In this document: positions 45,648 to 54,041 of the stretch, piece by piece
Position numbering within the stretch: the first letter of the stretch is position 1
Layout of the letters: every line of letters starts with the position of its first letter
NCBI GenBank assembly: GCA_965203255.1
Contig: OZ241882.1
Span: 1,054,001-1,118,000 of the forward strand
Length of the DNA stretch: 64,000 nucleotides
Reading direction: 5' to 3'
From: JAPOUP01 sp965203255
Lineage (GTDB): Bacteria > Pseudomonadota > Alphaproteobacteria > Rhodobacterales > Rhodobacteraceae
Made by a program: the position numbers and the translations under genes
Notes under the pieces: model-generated
The model's input: the letters and a program-made list of their open reading frames with translations, nothing else
Told to the model about the DNA's origin: nothing
Databases searched by the model: none

Positions 45648-46484
45648 TCATTCTTCGCTTCCATTCAGAAATTCGCGGATTATCCGGTTCACCTCCAATG
45701 GAGCCTCCTGGTTGACCATGTGGCCAGCTCGCTCAATCACATGGTACTCCGCCCGTGGCAGCCTGTTTGCCATGCGCGCCATCGTCCTTGTGGGCGCGTT
45801 TCCATCGAATCCTCCCGCGATCAGACAGCAGGGCTGTGTCACCTGCTCAAGATCGTCCCGTCGGTTGAACGTAACAAGGCACTCCAGGATACCGCGCCAG
45901 GTTCGTTCGGAAACAGAAGCCATCGGCCTCTCGACACTCTCGATTACTTCCCTCGATGCCGACGGCCCGACAAGACGCTTCGCCGATTCCCGCGCCAGTT
46001 CCTCCATTCCGAGGCCGGCGTCCAAGGGCGCAAGCCGCGCCTTCAGGAACGCCTTCCTGAACGAATCGTCCCTTCCGCCAAAACCAGATGTCGTCGCGAT
46101 GAGTACGAGCGAACTCACATGTTCAGGCCGCCTGAGCGTGTGTTCCAGAGCAACCATTCCACCAATTGAGTGCCCGATCAGACAAACCGGACCCAAGCCC
46201 AGCGCCTCGATGAATCTCCCAAGCGACGCCGACAGAGACTCAAAGGTCGGCGGCCAAATTCCCTCGTCACTTGCTCCGTATCCCGGCATGTTCCAGGCAA
46301 TTACTCTTGATCCATGGAGTCCCACCAACGCGCCTACACGACCATCCACTTCATTTGAGGGCCCCGTGCCCGCCGCGTCGTCAAGCTGCGGCCGGAAACT
46401 CTCGAGTCCACCTCCGATTCCGTGTAGGCATAGAACCGGAAGGCCGGAACCGGCAGTCTCGAATTCGATTCCCGCCGCGATCAT
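45648..46484 (-). CDS. alpha/beta hydrolase, NicD-like (N-formylmaleamate deformylase type)
   Basis: 278 residues. Oxyanion segment LCLHGIGGG, nucleophile Ser106 in LIGHSIGGM, acid near Asp228 (AGGFDGNAP) and His256 in ERAGHMVNQE. There is an unusual insertion of about 20 residues near positions 36-57 (AAGTGPSNEVDGRVGALVG). It overlaps the NicX-like gene upstream and the acyl-CoA dehydrogenase downstream by ATGA. In nicotinate degradation NicX is followed by NicD, a hydrolase that deformylates N-formylmaleamate. The neighbourhood makes that reaction, or one on a substituted analogue, plausible, but the fold alone is not specific. Confidence 0.82.
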   Translation of the reverse strand: MIAAGIEFETAGSGLPVLCLHGIGGGLESFRPQLDDAAGTGPSNEVDGRVGALVGLHGSRVIAWNMPGYGASDEGIWPPTFESLSASLGRFIEALGLGPVCLIGHSIGGMVALEHTLRRPEHVSSLVLIATTSGFGGRDDSFRKAFLKARLAPLDAGLGMEELARESAKRLVGPSASREVIESVERPMASVSERTWRGILECLVTFNRRDDLEQVTQPCCLIAGGFDGNAPTRTMARMANRLPRAEYHVIERAGHMVNQEAPLEVNRIIREFLNGSEE

Positions 46485-47515
46485 GCCAACCGACCGCCAT
46501 CAACAACACAGGTATCGTCGAGCGCGATATCACAACCCATCATCGGCAGGTCAAAGTGGCCGCGCGTGAACCTACCCGCGAATTCGTTGGCACCGGTGGA
46601 GTAGAGAAAATTGCCGGCAAGTGTGCGCAGTTCCGTACAATTTGTGTCACGCCGGTCATACATCGTCAGGGCCTCGTAACGTGCGGCGCGATTTAGACCC
46701 CATCCCACATGGCTTGTTGCATAGGCCTCTCGTTCTCCGAATCCGGCAAAGTACTCCCGCATCAACGCCGCATCTGTGCCTTTGCCTTTGACATCAACCA
46801 CAAAGTCTTCCCTGATCACCAATTCCACCACCGATTCGAAGTATCTCTTGAAGGTCAGGTTGATGTCGCCTGGCTGATAGACCAGCCTTCCATTGACACC
46901 TCCTGACGCCGGAAAGCTGACGACGACACCACCTGGCCAGTGAGCGAGCGTTCCAGATCTGTCGGTCCAGCCCCAGACCCCTACGGTCGCGGCACCGACC
47001 ATCCGCACTTCCAGATCGGTTCCCGCACCCGAAAGCACGTTCATGGTGCGTGCCGCCCGGCATCTGGCAACTGCCTCCTTTCCGAGTTCCTTCAACTCCG
47101 AAACCGGAACCAGACGGGCCAGCGCCTCCGGATGCTCGTTCGAAACCGTCATAATTCGTGCCCCTGACTTCAGGATATTGGGGGTTTGCGGTGCGTGCAT
47201 AAGCCCCTCAAGTGTCAAATCCACCACAACATCCGCTGCCGCCAGCGCCATAACGGCCCCTGACTGTCCGTTCAGCGCCTGGCTCGCACCGGAAGAACGG
47301 ACAATAGGCCCCTCAGGATGCGCGGGAGTTGGGACAGTAAGCCGGTAATGTGACAGTCCCAGCTGACCAAGTGCCAGTTCGGCCAGTTGAACGTTAACCG
47401 ACCGCGACTGGGTCTCGGCCAGAACAACGATGTTCTCCTCCCGGCGCATCGCACAGAGCTGGAACACCTGCACGAATGCATCAAGCCATCCGCTCTTTAC
47501 CCTGTCCACGAGCAT
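46481..47515 (-). CDS. nicX: 2,5-dihydroxypyridine 5,6-dioxygenase family (NicX-like)
   Basis: 344 residues, ATG after GGAGGATGCGCC. It matches the NicX/M29-like family: the iron ligands of NicX correspond to His269 (TSHVGWGLNRAARYEAL), His320 and Asp322 (RGHFDLPMMGCDIALDD). NFLYSTGAN and WPGGVVVSFP are also shared. NicX uses Fe(II) and O2 to open 2,5-dihydroxypyridine to N-formylmaleamate, in the cytoplasm. It heads a (-) operon with a NicD-like hydrolase and faces a marR gene. A related M29 aminopeptidase function is less likely because the iron ligands and the hydrolase partner are present. The N-terminal 30 residues are poorly conserved. Confidence 0.85.
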   Translation of the reverse strand: MLVDRVKSGWLDAFVQVFQLCAMRREENIVVLAETQSRSVNVQLAELALGQLGLSHYRLTVPTPAHPEGPIVRSSGASQALNGQSGAVMALAAADVVVDLTLEGLMHAPQTPNILKSGARIMTVSNEHPEALARLVPVSELKELGKEAVARCRAARTMNVLSGAGTDLEVRMVGAATVGVWGWTDRSGTLAHWPGGVVVSFPASGGVNGRLVYQPGDINLTFKRYFESVVELVIREDFVVDVKGKGTDAALMREYFAGFGEREAYATSHVGWGLNRAARYEALTMYDRRDTNCTELRTLAGNFLYSTGANEFAGRFTRGHFDLPMMGCDIALDDTCVVDGGRLA

Positions 47516-47543
47516 GGCGCATCCTCCCTGACCGAGTGGTTAC

Positions 47544-47570
47544 ATGAAAATTCATTTGATGCAAATTCAT
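47544..47570. promoter_or_regulatory. putative MarR operator, two tandem palindromes
   Basis: ATGAAAATTCAT (47544-47555, a perfect palindrome) is followed 3 bp later by ATGCAAATTCAT (47559-47570, one mismatch). The 15-bp spacing of the two half-identical sites and their location between the divergent nicX-like and marR genes suggest an autoregulatory MarR operator that also controls the catabolic operon. Confidence 0.65.
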
Positions 47571-47593
47571 ATTCTCTCGGCTAGACTCGTCGC

Positions 47594-48013
47594 ATGGCGC
47601 GATTCATTGACGACTACCTCCTCTATCTGCTCGCGCGGGCCAGCGGCAAGGCCAGCGCGGGATTCCACGAAGAACTCGCGGCTGAAGGTGTGGCTGTCTC
47701 CACATGGCGCATTCTCGCGACTCTCCATCCCGATTCGCAGACCGGTATCGGGGAACTCGCCGAGAGTTGCCTCGCCAAGCAATCCACCATGACCCGCCGG
47801 ATCGATAGGCTGGGCACAGCGGGCCTGGTCCTGCGGCAGGAAAGCGCGGACGACCGCCGAAGGGTCGAAGTTCGTCTGACCCCGGCCGGTCGGGCACTTG
47901 CGGACCGGTTGACGTCGATGGCCAGCGCACATGAAGAGCGAATACTGCAAAGGTACACGGCCGCGGAAATCGCACAGCTGAAGGCTGTTCTATCCGACCT
48001 TTTGACCAGTTAG
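47594..48013 (+). CDS. MarR family transcriptional regulator
   Basis: 139 residues. The winged helix is clear: GIGELAESCLAKQSTMTRRI, then LVLRQESADDRRRVEVRLT with the D-x-R-wing. Divergent from the nicX-like operon, 78 bp apart. NicR of nicotinate degraders is also a MarR protein, so by context this is its functional counterpart, responding to a pyridine intermediate. That ligand is inferred. Confidence 0.93.
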   Translation: MARFIDDYLLYLLARASGKASAGFHEELAAEGVAVSTWRILATLHPDSQTGIGELAESCLAKQSTMTRRIDRLGTAGLVLRQESADDRRRVEVRLTPAGRALADRLTSMASAHEERILQRYTAAEIAQLKAVLSDLLTS

Positions 48014-48048
48014 CCACGACCTGCTAGGATTCGGTTCAGGGAGGCCGA

Positions 48049-49275
48049 ATGGACATGGAACAGGACATCGACATCTCCGAGTTCGATCTCCTTCATGTTC
48101 CCGAGGACTATATCGCCGATCCGTACCGGTATTTCGCGGCGCTCCGGTCCCACTCTCCCATACATCGAAATCCGGACGGCTCCTTCATTCTGACCCGATA
48201 CGACGACTGTGTCTCTGCCTACAGGGATCCCACCGTCTGGTCCTCTGACAAGAAGGCAGACTTTGGCCCGAAGTTCGGAACATCGTCTCCGCTCTATGAA
48301 CACCATACGACTTCGGTTGTTTTCATTGACCCGCCAGACCACACCCGCATCCGTAGACTGTTCCAAGCGGCGTTCACACGTAGAGCGCTCGCCGCCTTCG
48401 AACCACGAATCGCCATGTTGGTTGACCAATATCTCGACCGATTCCAGGATTTGGGAAGGATGGAGGTCGTCGAGGACCTTTCGTTCAAGCTACCGATCGA
48501 GGTCGTTTGCGACATGCTCGGGGTGCCGGCCTGCGACCGGCTGCTGCTCCGCGGCTGGGCTCTCGCTATCCTGACCGCCCTCGAGCCACGCATAGACAAG
48601 GACCAACTCGATACAGGCAACCGGGCGGTCATCGAATTCAAGGACTACCTGCGTGACCTGATCAAATGGCGCCGTTCCCATCCTCATGAAGCAGCGCCGA
48701 CAGAGGTGCTGACCAAGCTTGCCGACGCAGAGGCGGAAGGCAGCAAGCTGACAGAGACCGAACTGCTGCACCAATGCATCTTCATGCTGAACGCGGGTCA
48801 TGAAACCTCCACAAACATGCTGTCACACGGCATTCATGAAATGCTCCGCAATCCCGATCAGATCCGTTGTCTGAACAGCCGCCCCGACCTGATCGAGCCG
48901 ATGGTGGAGGAGGTCTTACGCTACCAGGCACCGATACAGATCAACAACCGGAGATCAGCCCGCGGCACCGAGATCGGAGGGGTTCACTTTCCGTGCGGAA
49001 CCACGGTGCATCTGATCATCGCTTCGGCGAATCGAGATCCACGCCAGTTTCCGGAACCGGATCGTTTTGATATCTCGCGGCGTCCCAACCGGCACCTCAG
49101 CTTCGGACTGGGTGTTCATATCTGCGCGGGCAACTCTCTGGCTCGGCTCGAGGCGGCGGTCACGTTCCGAAGACTGTTCGCCCGTTTCCCGGACATCCAG
49201 CTCATTGCCCCTGCGGAAATCGCTCCCAGACTACGCTTCAGGGAAGTCAGGCGTCTCGACGTCACAACTCATTGA
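48049..49275 (+). CDS. cytochrome P450
   Basis: 408 residues, a soluble bacterial class I P450. Heme ligand Cys359 in FGLGVHICAGNSLAR, ExxR at Glu288-Arg291 (EEVLR), I-helix AGHET at 249-253, where Glu replaces the usual Asp of AGxDT. No membrane anchor. It needs a ferredoxin and reductase, neither of which is in this window. It lies 36 bp after marR and 13 bp before a VOC dioxygenase gene, so it probably hydroxylates an intermediate of the same pathway. Confidence 0.94.
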   Translation: MDMEQDIDISEFDLLHVPEDYIADPYRYFAALRSHSPIHRNPDGSFILTRYDDCVSAYRDPTVWSSDKKADFGPKFGTSSPLYEHHTTSVVFIDPPDHTRIRRLFQAAFTRRALAAFEPRIAMLVDQYLDRFQDLGRMEVVEDLSFKLPIEVVCDMLGVPACDRLLLRGWALAILTALEPRIDKDQLDTGNRAVIEFKDYLRDLIKWRRSHPHEAAPTEVLTKLADAEAEGSKLTETELLHQCIFMLNAGHETSTNMLSHGIHEMLRNPDQIRCLNSRPDLIEPMVEEVLRYQAPIQINNRRSARGTEIGGVHFPCGTTVHLIIASANRDPRQFPEPDRFDISRRPNRHLSFGLGVHICAGNSLARLEAAVTFRRLFARFPDIQLIAPAEIAPRLRFREVRRLDVTTH

Positions 49276-49288
49276 GAGGTCGGTATCC

Positions 49289-49831
49289 ATGGTTCGCACC
49301 AGACCCGCACGAATGCAGCATTTCGCGATTGAGGTCAGTGATACCGACCGTTCCATCGACTGGTACCGTAGGGTATTGGGCTTCAGGATCACCGAACGGC
49401 ATGCGGCGCATGAAGTTCCGGACATTCCGGTGGAACTGACTTTCATGCGGCTCGCGAACATTCATCATGAGATCGTTCTGGTCCATAATCCAGCCAAGAC
49501 CTACCGCCGGAAACCCCTGCCGGAAAATGATCTCGACGGTCCACCCAATTTCCATCACGCCGCGCTCGAATGCGACAGCCGTGAGGATTGGCTGAAGATG
49601 CTGGAAAGGATTTACGAGGAGGGTGCCGAAATCGTGCGTGGGCCTGTTCTACACTCGTTCGTCCAGTCACGGGGAGATGGCAGTTGGGGCGAGAACGAGG
49701 CAGTGTACATTCTTGATCCCGACGGGCATCGGATCGAGATCTTCTGCGACCTGGCCACTATTGACACAGATGGGACCCATGTAAGCGCTTGGGGTGAACG
49801 CATGGAAGGCACACGGACCGAAGAACCATAG
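49289..49831 (+). CDS. VOC-superfamily protein (glyoxalase/extradiol dioxygenase fold)
   Basis: 180 residues; start ATG with GAGAGG 9 bp upstream. Two beta-alpha-beta-beta-beta modules. A His11 (MQHFAIEVSD), His89/90 (NFHHAALECD) and Glu150 (GHRIEIFCDL) make a 2-His-1-carboxylate metal site as in type I extradiol dioxygenases. Length fits a small ring-cleavage or isomerase member. Following a P450 and preceding a flavin monooxygenase relic, ring cleavage is likely. Confidence 0.85.
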   Translation: MVRTRPARMQHFAIEVSDTDRSIDWYRRVLGFRITERHAAHEVPDIPVELTFMRLANIHHEIVLVHNPAKTYRRKPLPENDLDGPPNFHHAALECDSREDWLKMLERIYEEGAEIVRGPVLHSFVQSRGDGSWGENEAVYILDPDGHRIEIFCDLATIDTDGTHVSAWGERMEGTRTEEP

Positions 49832-49832
49832 C

Positions 49833-50185
49833 TGTAGACGTCGCCATTGCCGGCGCACGCCCCGTCGGCTTGCTGCCTGCCGGTCTCCTGAGGCGCCGCG
49901 GCCATTCCGTTGCGGATCTGGAGGGACGCGCGACCACCTACCCATTGCCCCTGGCGGTGCATTTCGACGGAGAGACGAAGCGATGTTGCCGGGCAGCGGA
50001 TCTGGCGCACCGGTATCCTCCCGCATACGCATGTCGGTAGGGGCAAGCCATTTCTGGATCCTGACGGCAGCGCCATTGTCGACTGGTCACGCGACTGGAA
50101 TACGGCGCCGATGGGTTGGCACAAGAGCTACAGGTTCTTTCGACCGGGCCCGGAGTCCGACTCCGCAGGGACCTCACGGAATTGG
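49833..50185 (+). pseudogene. FAD aromatic-ring monooxygenase (MhpA-like), fragment
   Basis: Just after the VOC gene, the + strand encodes VDVAIAGARPVGLLPAGLLR (a degenerate GxGxxG FAD site) and LAVHFDGETKRCCRAADLAH, then in another frame LPHTHVGRGKPFLDPDGSAI and ending SYRFFRPGPES. This follows the beginning of 3-(3-hydroxyphenyl)propionate-hydroxylase-like proteins. The frame changes near 50010 and the remaining two thirds of the gene are absent. It is dead. Confidence 0.8.
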
Positions 50186-50640
50186 ATGACACACAAAATC
50201 ATGGATCGGGGTGTCTCGATTCGCTGGCTGCCCGCCTTCTTCGACCGGCAGGTGAAGCTGTTCATCGCCGCGCGATCAACCAAGCTGCGCTACAATCCCC
50301 ACTTCGGGCAAGACAGTTGCGAAAGAGATGAAATGTTCTCATTCAAAGACCAAAATCCCAGCGATTCCCATCGTGTTGGCTTGCTGGAAGTTGCCCAATT
50401 GCGCTCTTGCCCGATCTTCTGGCGGTTATGGCCTTGAAATCCTCTTGGGATCAAACTCCGCCAGATTGCGTTTCACATTGCCAGGACGCCATTCGCATCA
50501 ACCACTGGTCCGCAAATTCAAGTGATCATGGAACTCTCTCCATGACGTCACGGGAAGAAATGACGACGAATTTGCCCTTCATTGACTCCAGCAGGTTTCG
50601 GTGGACTCACTTCAGCAGAGTCAAGGCAAGGATTCGCATA
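50186..50640. other. decayed stretch before the amidohydrolase gene
   Basis: About 450 bp where no protein family is seen. It replaces the deleted part of the flavoprotein gene and should contain the promoter or leader of the amidohydrolase. Confidence 0.4.
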
Positions 50641-52284
50641 ATGTCGGCAACGACAGTCTATCGAGCCCGGAAGATCATCACGATGAACCCCGGAAGACCT
50701 GAGGCAACGCATGTTGCTGTGCGTGACGGAAAGATCCTCGGAGTCGGTACGTTTTCCGAAGTCGGGAACTGGAGCGAATCGAAGGTCGACAACGGATTTG
50801 CCGACATGACCCTTATGCCGGGCTTCGTCGAAGGTCACGCCCACGCAATGGAAGGCATGCTCTGGCGCTACGTCTATTGCGGGTACTTCGACCGAACCGA
50901 TCCATACGGGCACACCTGGAATGGCCTCAAGACAGTGGAGGCCGTCCTGAGTCGGCTGAAGCAGGCTGAAACACAGATCGCGTCGCCAGAAACTCCACTT
51001 TCGGCATTCCAGTTCGACCCTATCTATATGAGCGAAAGCACATTCTCCCGCCACGATCTTGATCTGGTGTCTGCGGTCCGACCCATCGGTGTTCTACATG
51101 CTTCTGGCCACATTCTGTATGTCAATTCAAGAACTCTGGAGCTTGCCGGCCTGCTTCGCCAGGGGATCGACCATCCTGGCATAGAACTTGGAAAGGACGG
51201 ACTTCCGATTGGAGTCCTGAAGGGGCCGGATGTGTACATGCCCGTTGGAGTTCACGCAGGTTTCAGCCGCTCAGTAACGGATTCGGATGAACATGGCTTG
51301 CGCGACTTCGCCAGGCTGTGCGTTCGCTCAGGCACGACGACCGTAACTGACCTCGCGGCTCAACTGGAGGACCCGGCCGTCCAGATGATGCTACGCGTCA
51401 CGGCTGATCCGGAATTTCCCGTGCGGGTCGTTCCCTTCAAGCTCTCGATGGGCCATTCGCCTGAGGATCTCATCAACCGGACAATGGCACTCCGGGAGCT
51501 GACCACGGACATGCTTCGTCTCGGCCACGTCAAGGTCATTGCCGACGGTTCAATCCAAGGCTTTTCCGCCCGACTGCGTTGGCCTGGCTATTTCAATGGA
51601 TCGCAGAACGGGCTCTGGTACATCGCCCCGGAGCAGATGGTGGAAATCTACCGTCGATCGCTGGAAGCAGGCATTCTGGTCCACACCCATACCAACGGCG
51701 ACGAAGCGACGCAGCTTGCGCTCGACATGCTCGGCCCGGCACTCCTTGATCACCCCCGACGTGACCATCGTTTCACTCTGCAGCACTGCCAGCTTGCGGA
51801 CGCCTCCCAGTTTCGCAGGATGGGAGCGCTGGGGGTCTGTGTGAACCTCTTCGCCAATCATCATTTCTATTGGGGCGACGAACATCGCCGACTGACTGTC
51901 GGCCCTGAACGGGCCGCGCGGATGAACGCCTGCCGAACCGCACTTGACAGCAGCGTTCCAATGGCGATCCACTCCGATGCGCCAGTAACGCCCTTGGGAC
52001 CGCTATTCACCGCATGGTGCGCCGTCAACCGTCTCACCTCCAGTGGACATGTGCAGGGCGAATGCGAGCGAATCACCGTTACGGAGGCCCTGCATGCGAT
52101 CACGCTCGGCGCGGCATACACGCTACATCTTGATGGCGAAATCGGATCAATCGAAGTAGGGAAGCGCGCTGACTTCGCTGTCCTCACCGAGGACCCAACG
52201 GAGGTCGACCCCGTGGCTCTCAAGGACGTTCCTGTCTGGGGAACCGTTCAGGGAGGGCGCGTCTTCGCCGCGAATGACCAATGA
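50641..52284 (+). CDS. YtcJ-like amidohydrolase (amidohydrolase_3)
   Basis: 547 residues from the ATG at 50641; the open frame extends further but lacks similarity. Metal ligands are indicated by His66 and His68 (FVEGHAHAMEG), a Lys in GHVKVIADGS, HTHTNGDEA, LQHCQLAD and Asp in HSDAPVTPL. Members hydrolyse amides, imides, or cyclic amides. The final metal-dependent C-terminal segment is LHLDGEIGSIEVGKRADFAV. It overlaps the COG0523 GTPase gene, and the two may be a metalloenzyme and its chaperone. Confidence 0.92.
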   Translation: MSATTVYRARKIITMNPGRPEATHVAVRDGKILGVGTFSEVGNWSESKVDNGFADMTLMPGFVEGHAHAMEGMLWRYVYCGYFDRTDPYGHTWNGLKTVEAVLSRLKQAETQIASPETPLSAFQFDPIYMSESTFSRHDLDLVSAVRPIGVLHASGHILYVNSRTLELAGLLRQGIDHPGIELGKDGLPIGVLKGPDVYMPVGVHAGFSRSVTDSDEHGLRDFARLCVRSGTTTVTDLAAQLEDPAVQMMLRVTADPEFPVRVVPFKLSMGHSPEDLINRTMALRELTTDMLRLGHVKVIADGSIQGFSARLRWPGYFNGSQNGLWYIAPEQMVEIYRRSLEAGILVHTHTNGDEATQLALDMLGPALLDHPRRDHRFTLQHCQLADASQFRRMGALGVCVNLFANHHFYWGDEHRRLTVGPERAARMNACRTALDSSVPMAIHSDAPVTPLGPLFTAWCAVNRLTSSGHVQGECERITVTEALHAITLGAAYTLHLDGEIGSIEVGKRADFAVLTEDPTEVDPVALKDVPVWGTVQGGRVFAANDQ

Positions 52285-53281
52285 CCACCTCAGACCTGAA
52301 TCAGTCTGTCCGGTCTGGAGTCGAACTGTGAATCGGGATTTCGCCGGCAGTCAGGGCCTGATTCCGGTCACAACAATAGGCGGCTATCTCGGAGCTGGCA
52401 AAACCACCCTTATCAACCATCTGCTCCGAAATGCCGATGGGTTGCGACTTGCGGTTCTTGTAAATGAATTCGGCGCACTCCCCATAGATGCGGACCTGGT
52501 CGAAGCATCAGGAGACGAAGTCGTCTCGATCACGGGCGGCTGCATTTGCTGCGCCTTTGGAGACAGCCTAAGCGCGACTCTCTCGGATCTGGCGCGTCTC
52601 CCCTCACCTCCTGACCATTTTCTGATCGAGGCATCGGGTGTCGCAATCCCGGGTTCCATTGCCGCCACAGTGACCCTGATTCCCGGTCTCTTCAGGGAGG
52701 CCATAGTCGTATTGGCCGATTCTGAGACGATTCGCTCCAAGGCAACGGACACCTATGTCGGCGACACCATCATCCGCCAGATGGCGGATGCCGATCTTGT
52801 GCTCTTGAACAAGACCGATCTCGTAGCCACCGATTCCCTGAACGAGCTAACTCGCTGGCTTTCGGGGATAGCACCAGATGCTCAGGTGATCCCGATCACA
52901 CGAGGGTGCATTCCCCCTGCCGTGGTTCTTGGCGCAACCGGAAGACTCGATGAACCAACCCCCTCGCCGCATTCCGACCAACTGTTTGAGAGCATTGTCC
53001 TGAGGCCGGATGTTGTCTGCGATCCTTCCGCTCTCGCCCATCTCGTTGCTCACGGAAGTTTCGGTGTGATTCGGGCGAAGGGCCATGTAAGAGATCGAAA
53101 TGGAGATCGGTATCTGGTTCAGATCGTTGGCACCCGGTCTGAGACTATCCGTTCCTCTTCCCATGGCATCGAAGGTCTCGTCTGCATCGGCCTCAAAGGG
53201 AAATGGAGACCAGAAGAACTGTTCGCCGCCATTGCGGACCTGTCTTCAATCCAGCCAGATGAGGCAAGATCGAGCCTCTGA
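52274..53281 (+). CDS. COG0523 (CobW/ZNG1-like) metal-chaperone GTPase
   Basis: 335 residues if it begins at 52274, inside the end of the amidohydrolase gene; a GTG at 52328 with GGAG 8 bp upstream would give 317. Walker A GYLGAGKTT (37-45), the metal motif CICC (Cys90, 92, 93), and NKTD (179-182). A C-terminal CobW_C-like domain follows (about residues 235-325). These GTPases deliver metal, often zinc, to client proteins. Direct overlap with the amidohydrolase suggests that enzyme is the client. COG0523 members also serve nitrile hydratase and cobalamin enzymes. Confidence 0.9.
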   Translation: MTNDHLRPESVCPVWSRTVNRDFAGSQGLIPVTTIGGYLGAGKTTLINHLLRNADGLRLAVLVNEFGALPIDADLVEASGDEVVSITGGCICCAFGDSLSATLSDLARLPSPPDHFLIEASGVAIPGSIAATVTLIPGLFREAIVVLADSETIRSKATDTYVGDTIIRQMADADLVLLNKTDLVATDSLNELTRWLSGIAPDAQVIPITRGCIPPAVVLGATGRLDEPTPSPHSDQLFESIVLRPDVVCDPSALAHLVAHGSFGVIRAKGHVRDRNGDRYLVQIVGTRSETIRSSSHGIEGLVCIGLKGKWRPEELFAAIADLSSIQPDEARSSL

Positions 53282-53543
53282 AAGCCAAGGAACAGATGTC
53301 ACGCGTGACGACTGGAACGCCTCGGCAACAGAATCCAACACCAATCCAACGAACGCGATCACGGCCACATTCAATTGGCCGGGAACCTCAGAACTGTTGC
53401 TCTTTGCGCACGTATCGATCTTCCGACTTGCCGCACGTTACCGTTTCGGTGTTCGCTGTGGCGGAATTCGATGCACGACCGGAACAGGTTTCCATGGGTA
53501 ACTGGTTCAAATTCCGATGGCTGGATGCCAATATACCGCGCAA

Positions 53544-53876
53544 ATGCCAGATCCTGTCTCCACCATACGAAATCTCGGCCGCGCTTCCGAAGCGGCATTT
53601 TCCCGAGCTGGCATCGCCTCAGCGCAGGAGCTGCGCACACTTGGGCCAGTTGACGCTTACCGGAGACTGATCGAGTCAGGAACGAAGCCTCACTTCATCG
53701 GGTATCTTGCCATCGCCATGGGGCTCCAGGACCGTCACTGGAACGACTGTGAGGGAAAGGAACGGAAGATGCTGCGTATCCAGTTCGACGCCCTGAAGTC
53801 TACCAGTGCCCCGAGCGCCAAGTCCCGGATCGAAGCCTCGTTGGACGAAATCGGAGTGATCGACCTTCGCGGCTGA
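53544..53876 (+). CDS. TfoX C-terminal domain protein
   Basis: 110 residues from the ATG at 53544. The segment STIRNLGRASEAAFSRAGIA, followed by ELRTLGPVDAYRRLIESGTKPHF, matches the TfoX/Sxy C-terminal helix-rich domain found as a short stand-alone protein in Rhodobacterales. GYLAIAMGLQDRHWND is also typical. No N-terminal TfoX domain is present. TfoX proteins control competence genes in gamma-proteobacteria; the role of these short versions is unknown. Confidence 0.85.
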   Translation: MPDPVSTIRNLGRASEAAFSRAGIASAQELRTLGPVDAYRRLIESGTKPHFIGYLAIAMGLQDRHWNDCEGKERKMLRIQFDALKSTSAPSAKSRIEASLDEIGVIDLRG

Positions 53877-54041
53877 ACGCCGCTACGTCCTGGACTTCGT
53901 TGGAAGGGCAGCGCCAGGGAGAACCAATGGCTTACTGCCGCGCCAAGGTCGACCGAAAGAACCTGCGACGAAGTCAAAATCCTATGCCCAGCTCCGCTTA
54001 GGCAAAGCTCCGCGCTTCCGGGCCCAATGCCAAGCCAACGC

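Larger units (their letters stand above)
42658..45651 (-). pseudogene. acyl-CoA dehydrogenase, split by an insertion sequence
   Basis: The N-terminal part (45651 down to 45290) has RLTGRQAELAKRAGTLAAER and ICIPEVEGGLGAD. The C-terminal part (43557 down to 42658) has AQPFSEGGAAAAGFK, INGKKIFASLAGHADYYGAL, RGTVSRTLIFENVFVPDSEQ and the helical C-terminal domain. An IS sits between them, flanked by an 11-bp duplication. Removing the IS and one duplicate rejoins the frame perfectly (LEMDPATRA + MHHEMRRIHY), for about 416 residues. No other lesion is seen, so the break is recent. The gene overlaps the hydrolase gene upstream (ATGA) and the ligase gene downstream. It used FAD to introduce a double bond in an acyl-CoA. 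Confidence 0.92.

Noticed and set aside
46481..47515. M29 aminopeptidase as the function of the nicX-like gene
   Set aside because: The iron ligands match NicX positions and the downstream hydrolase and MarR context fit ring cleavage better, though not proven.
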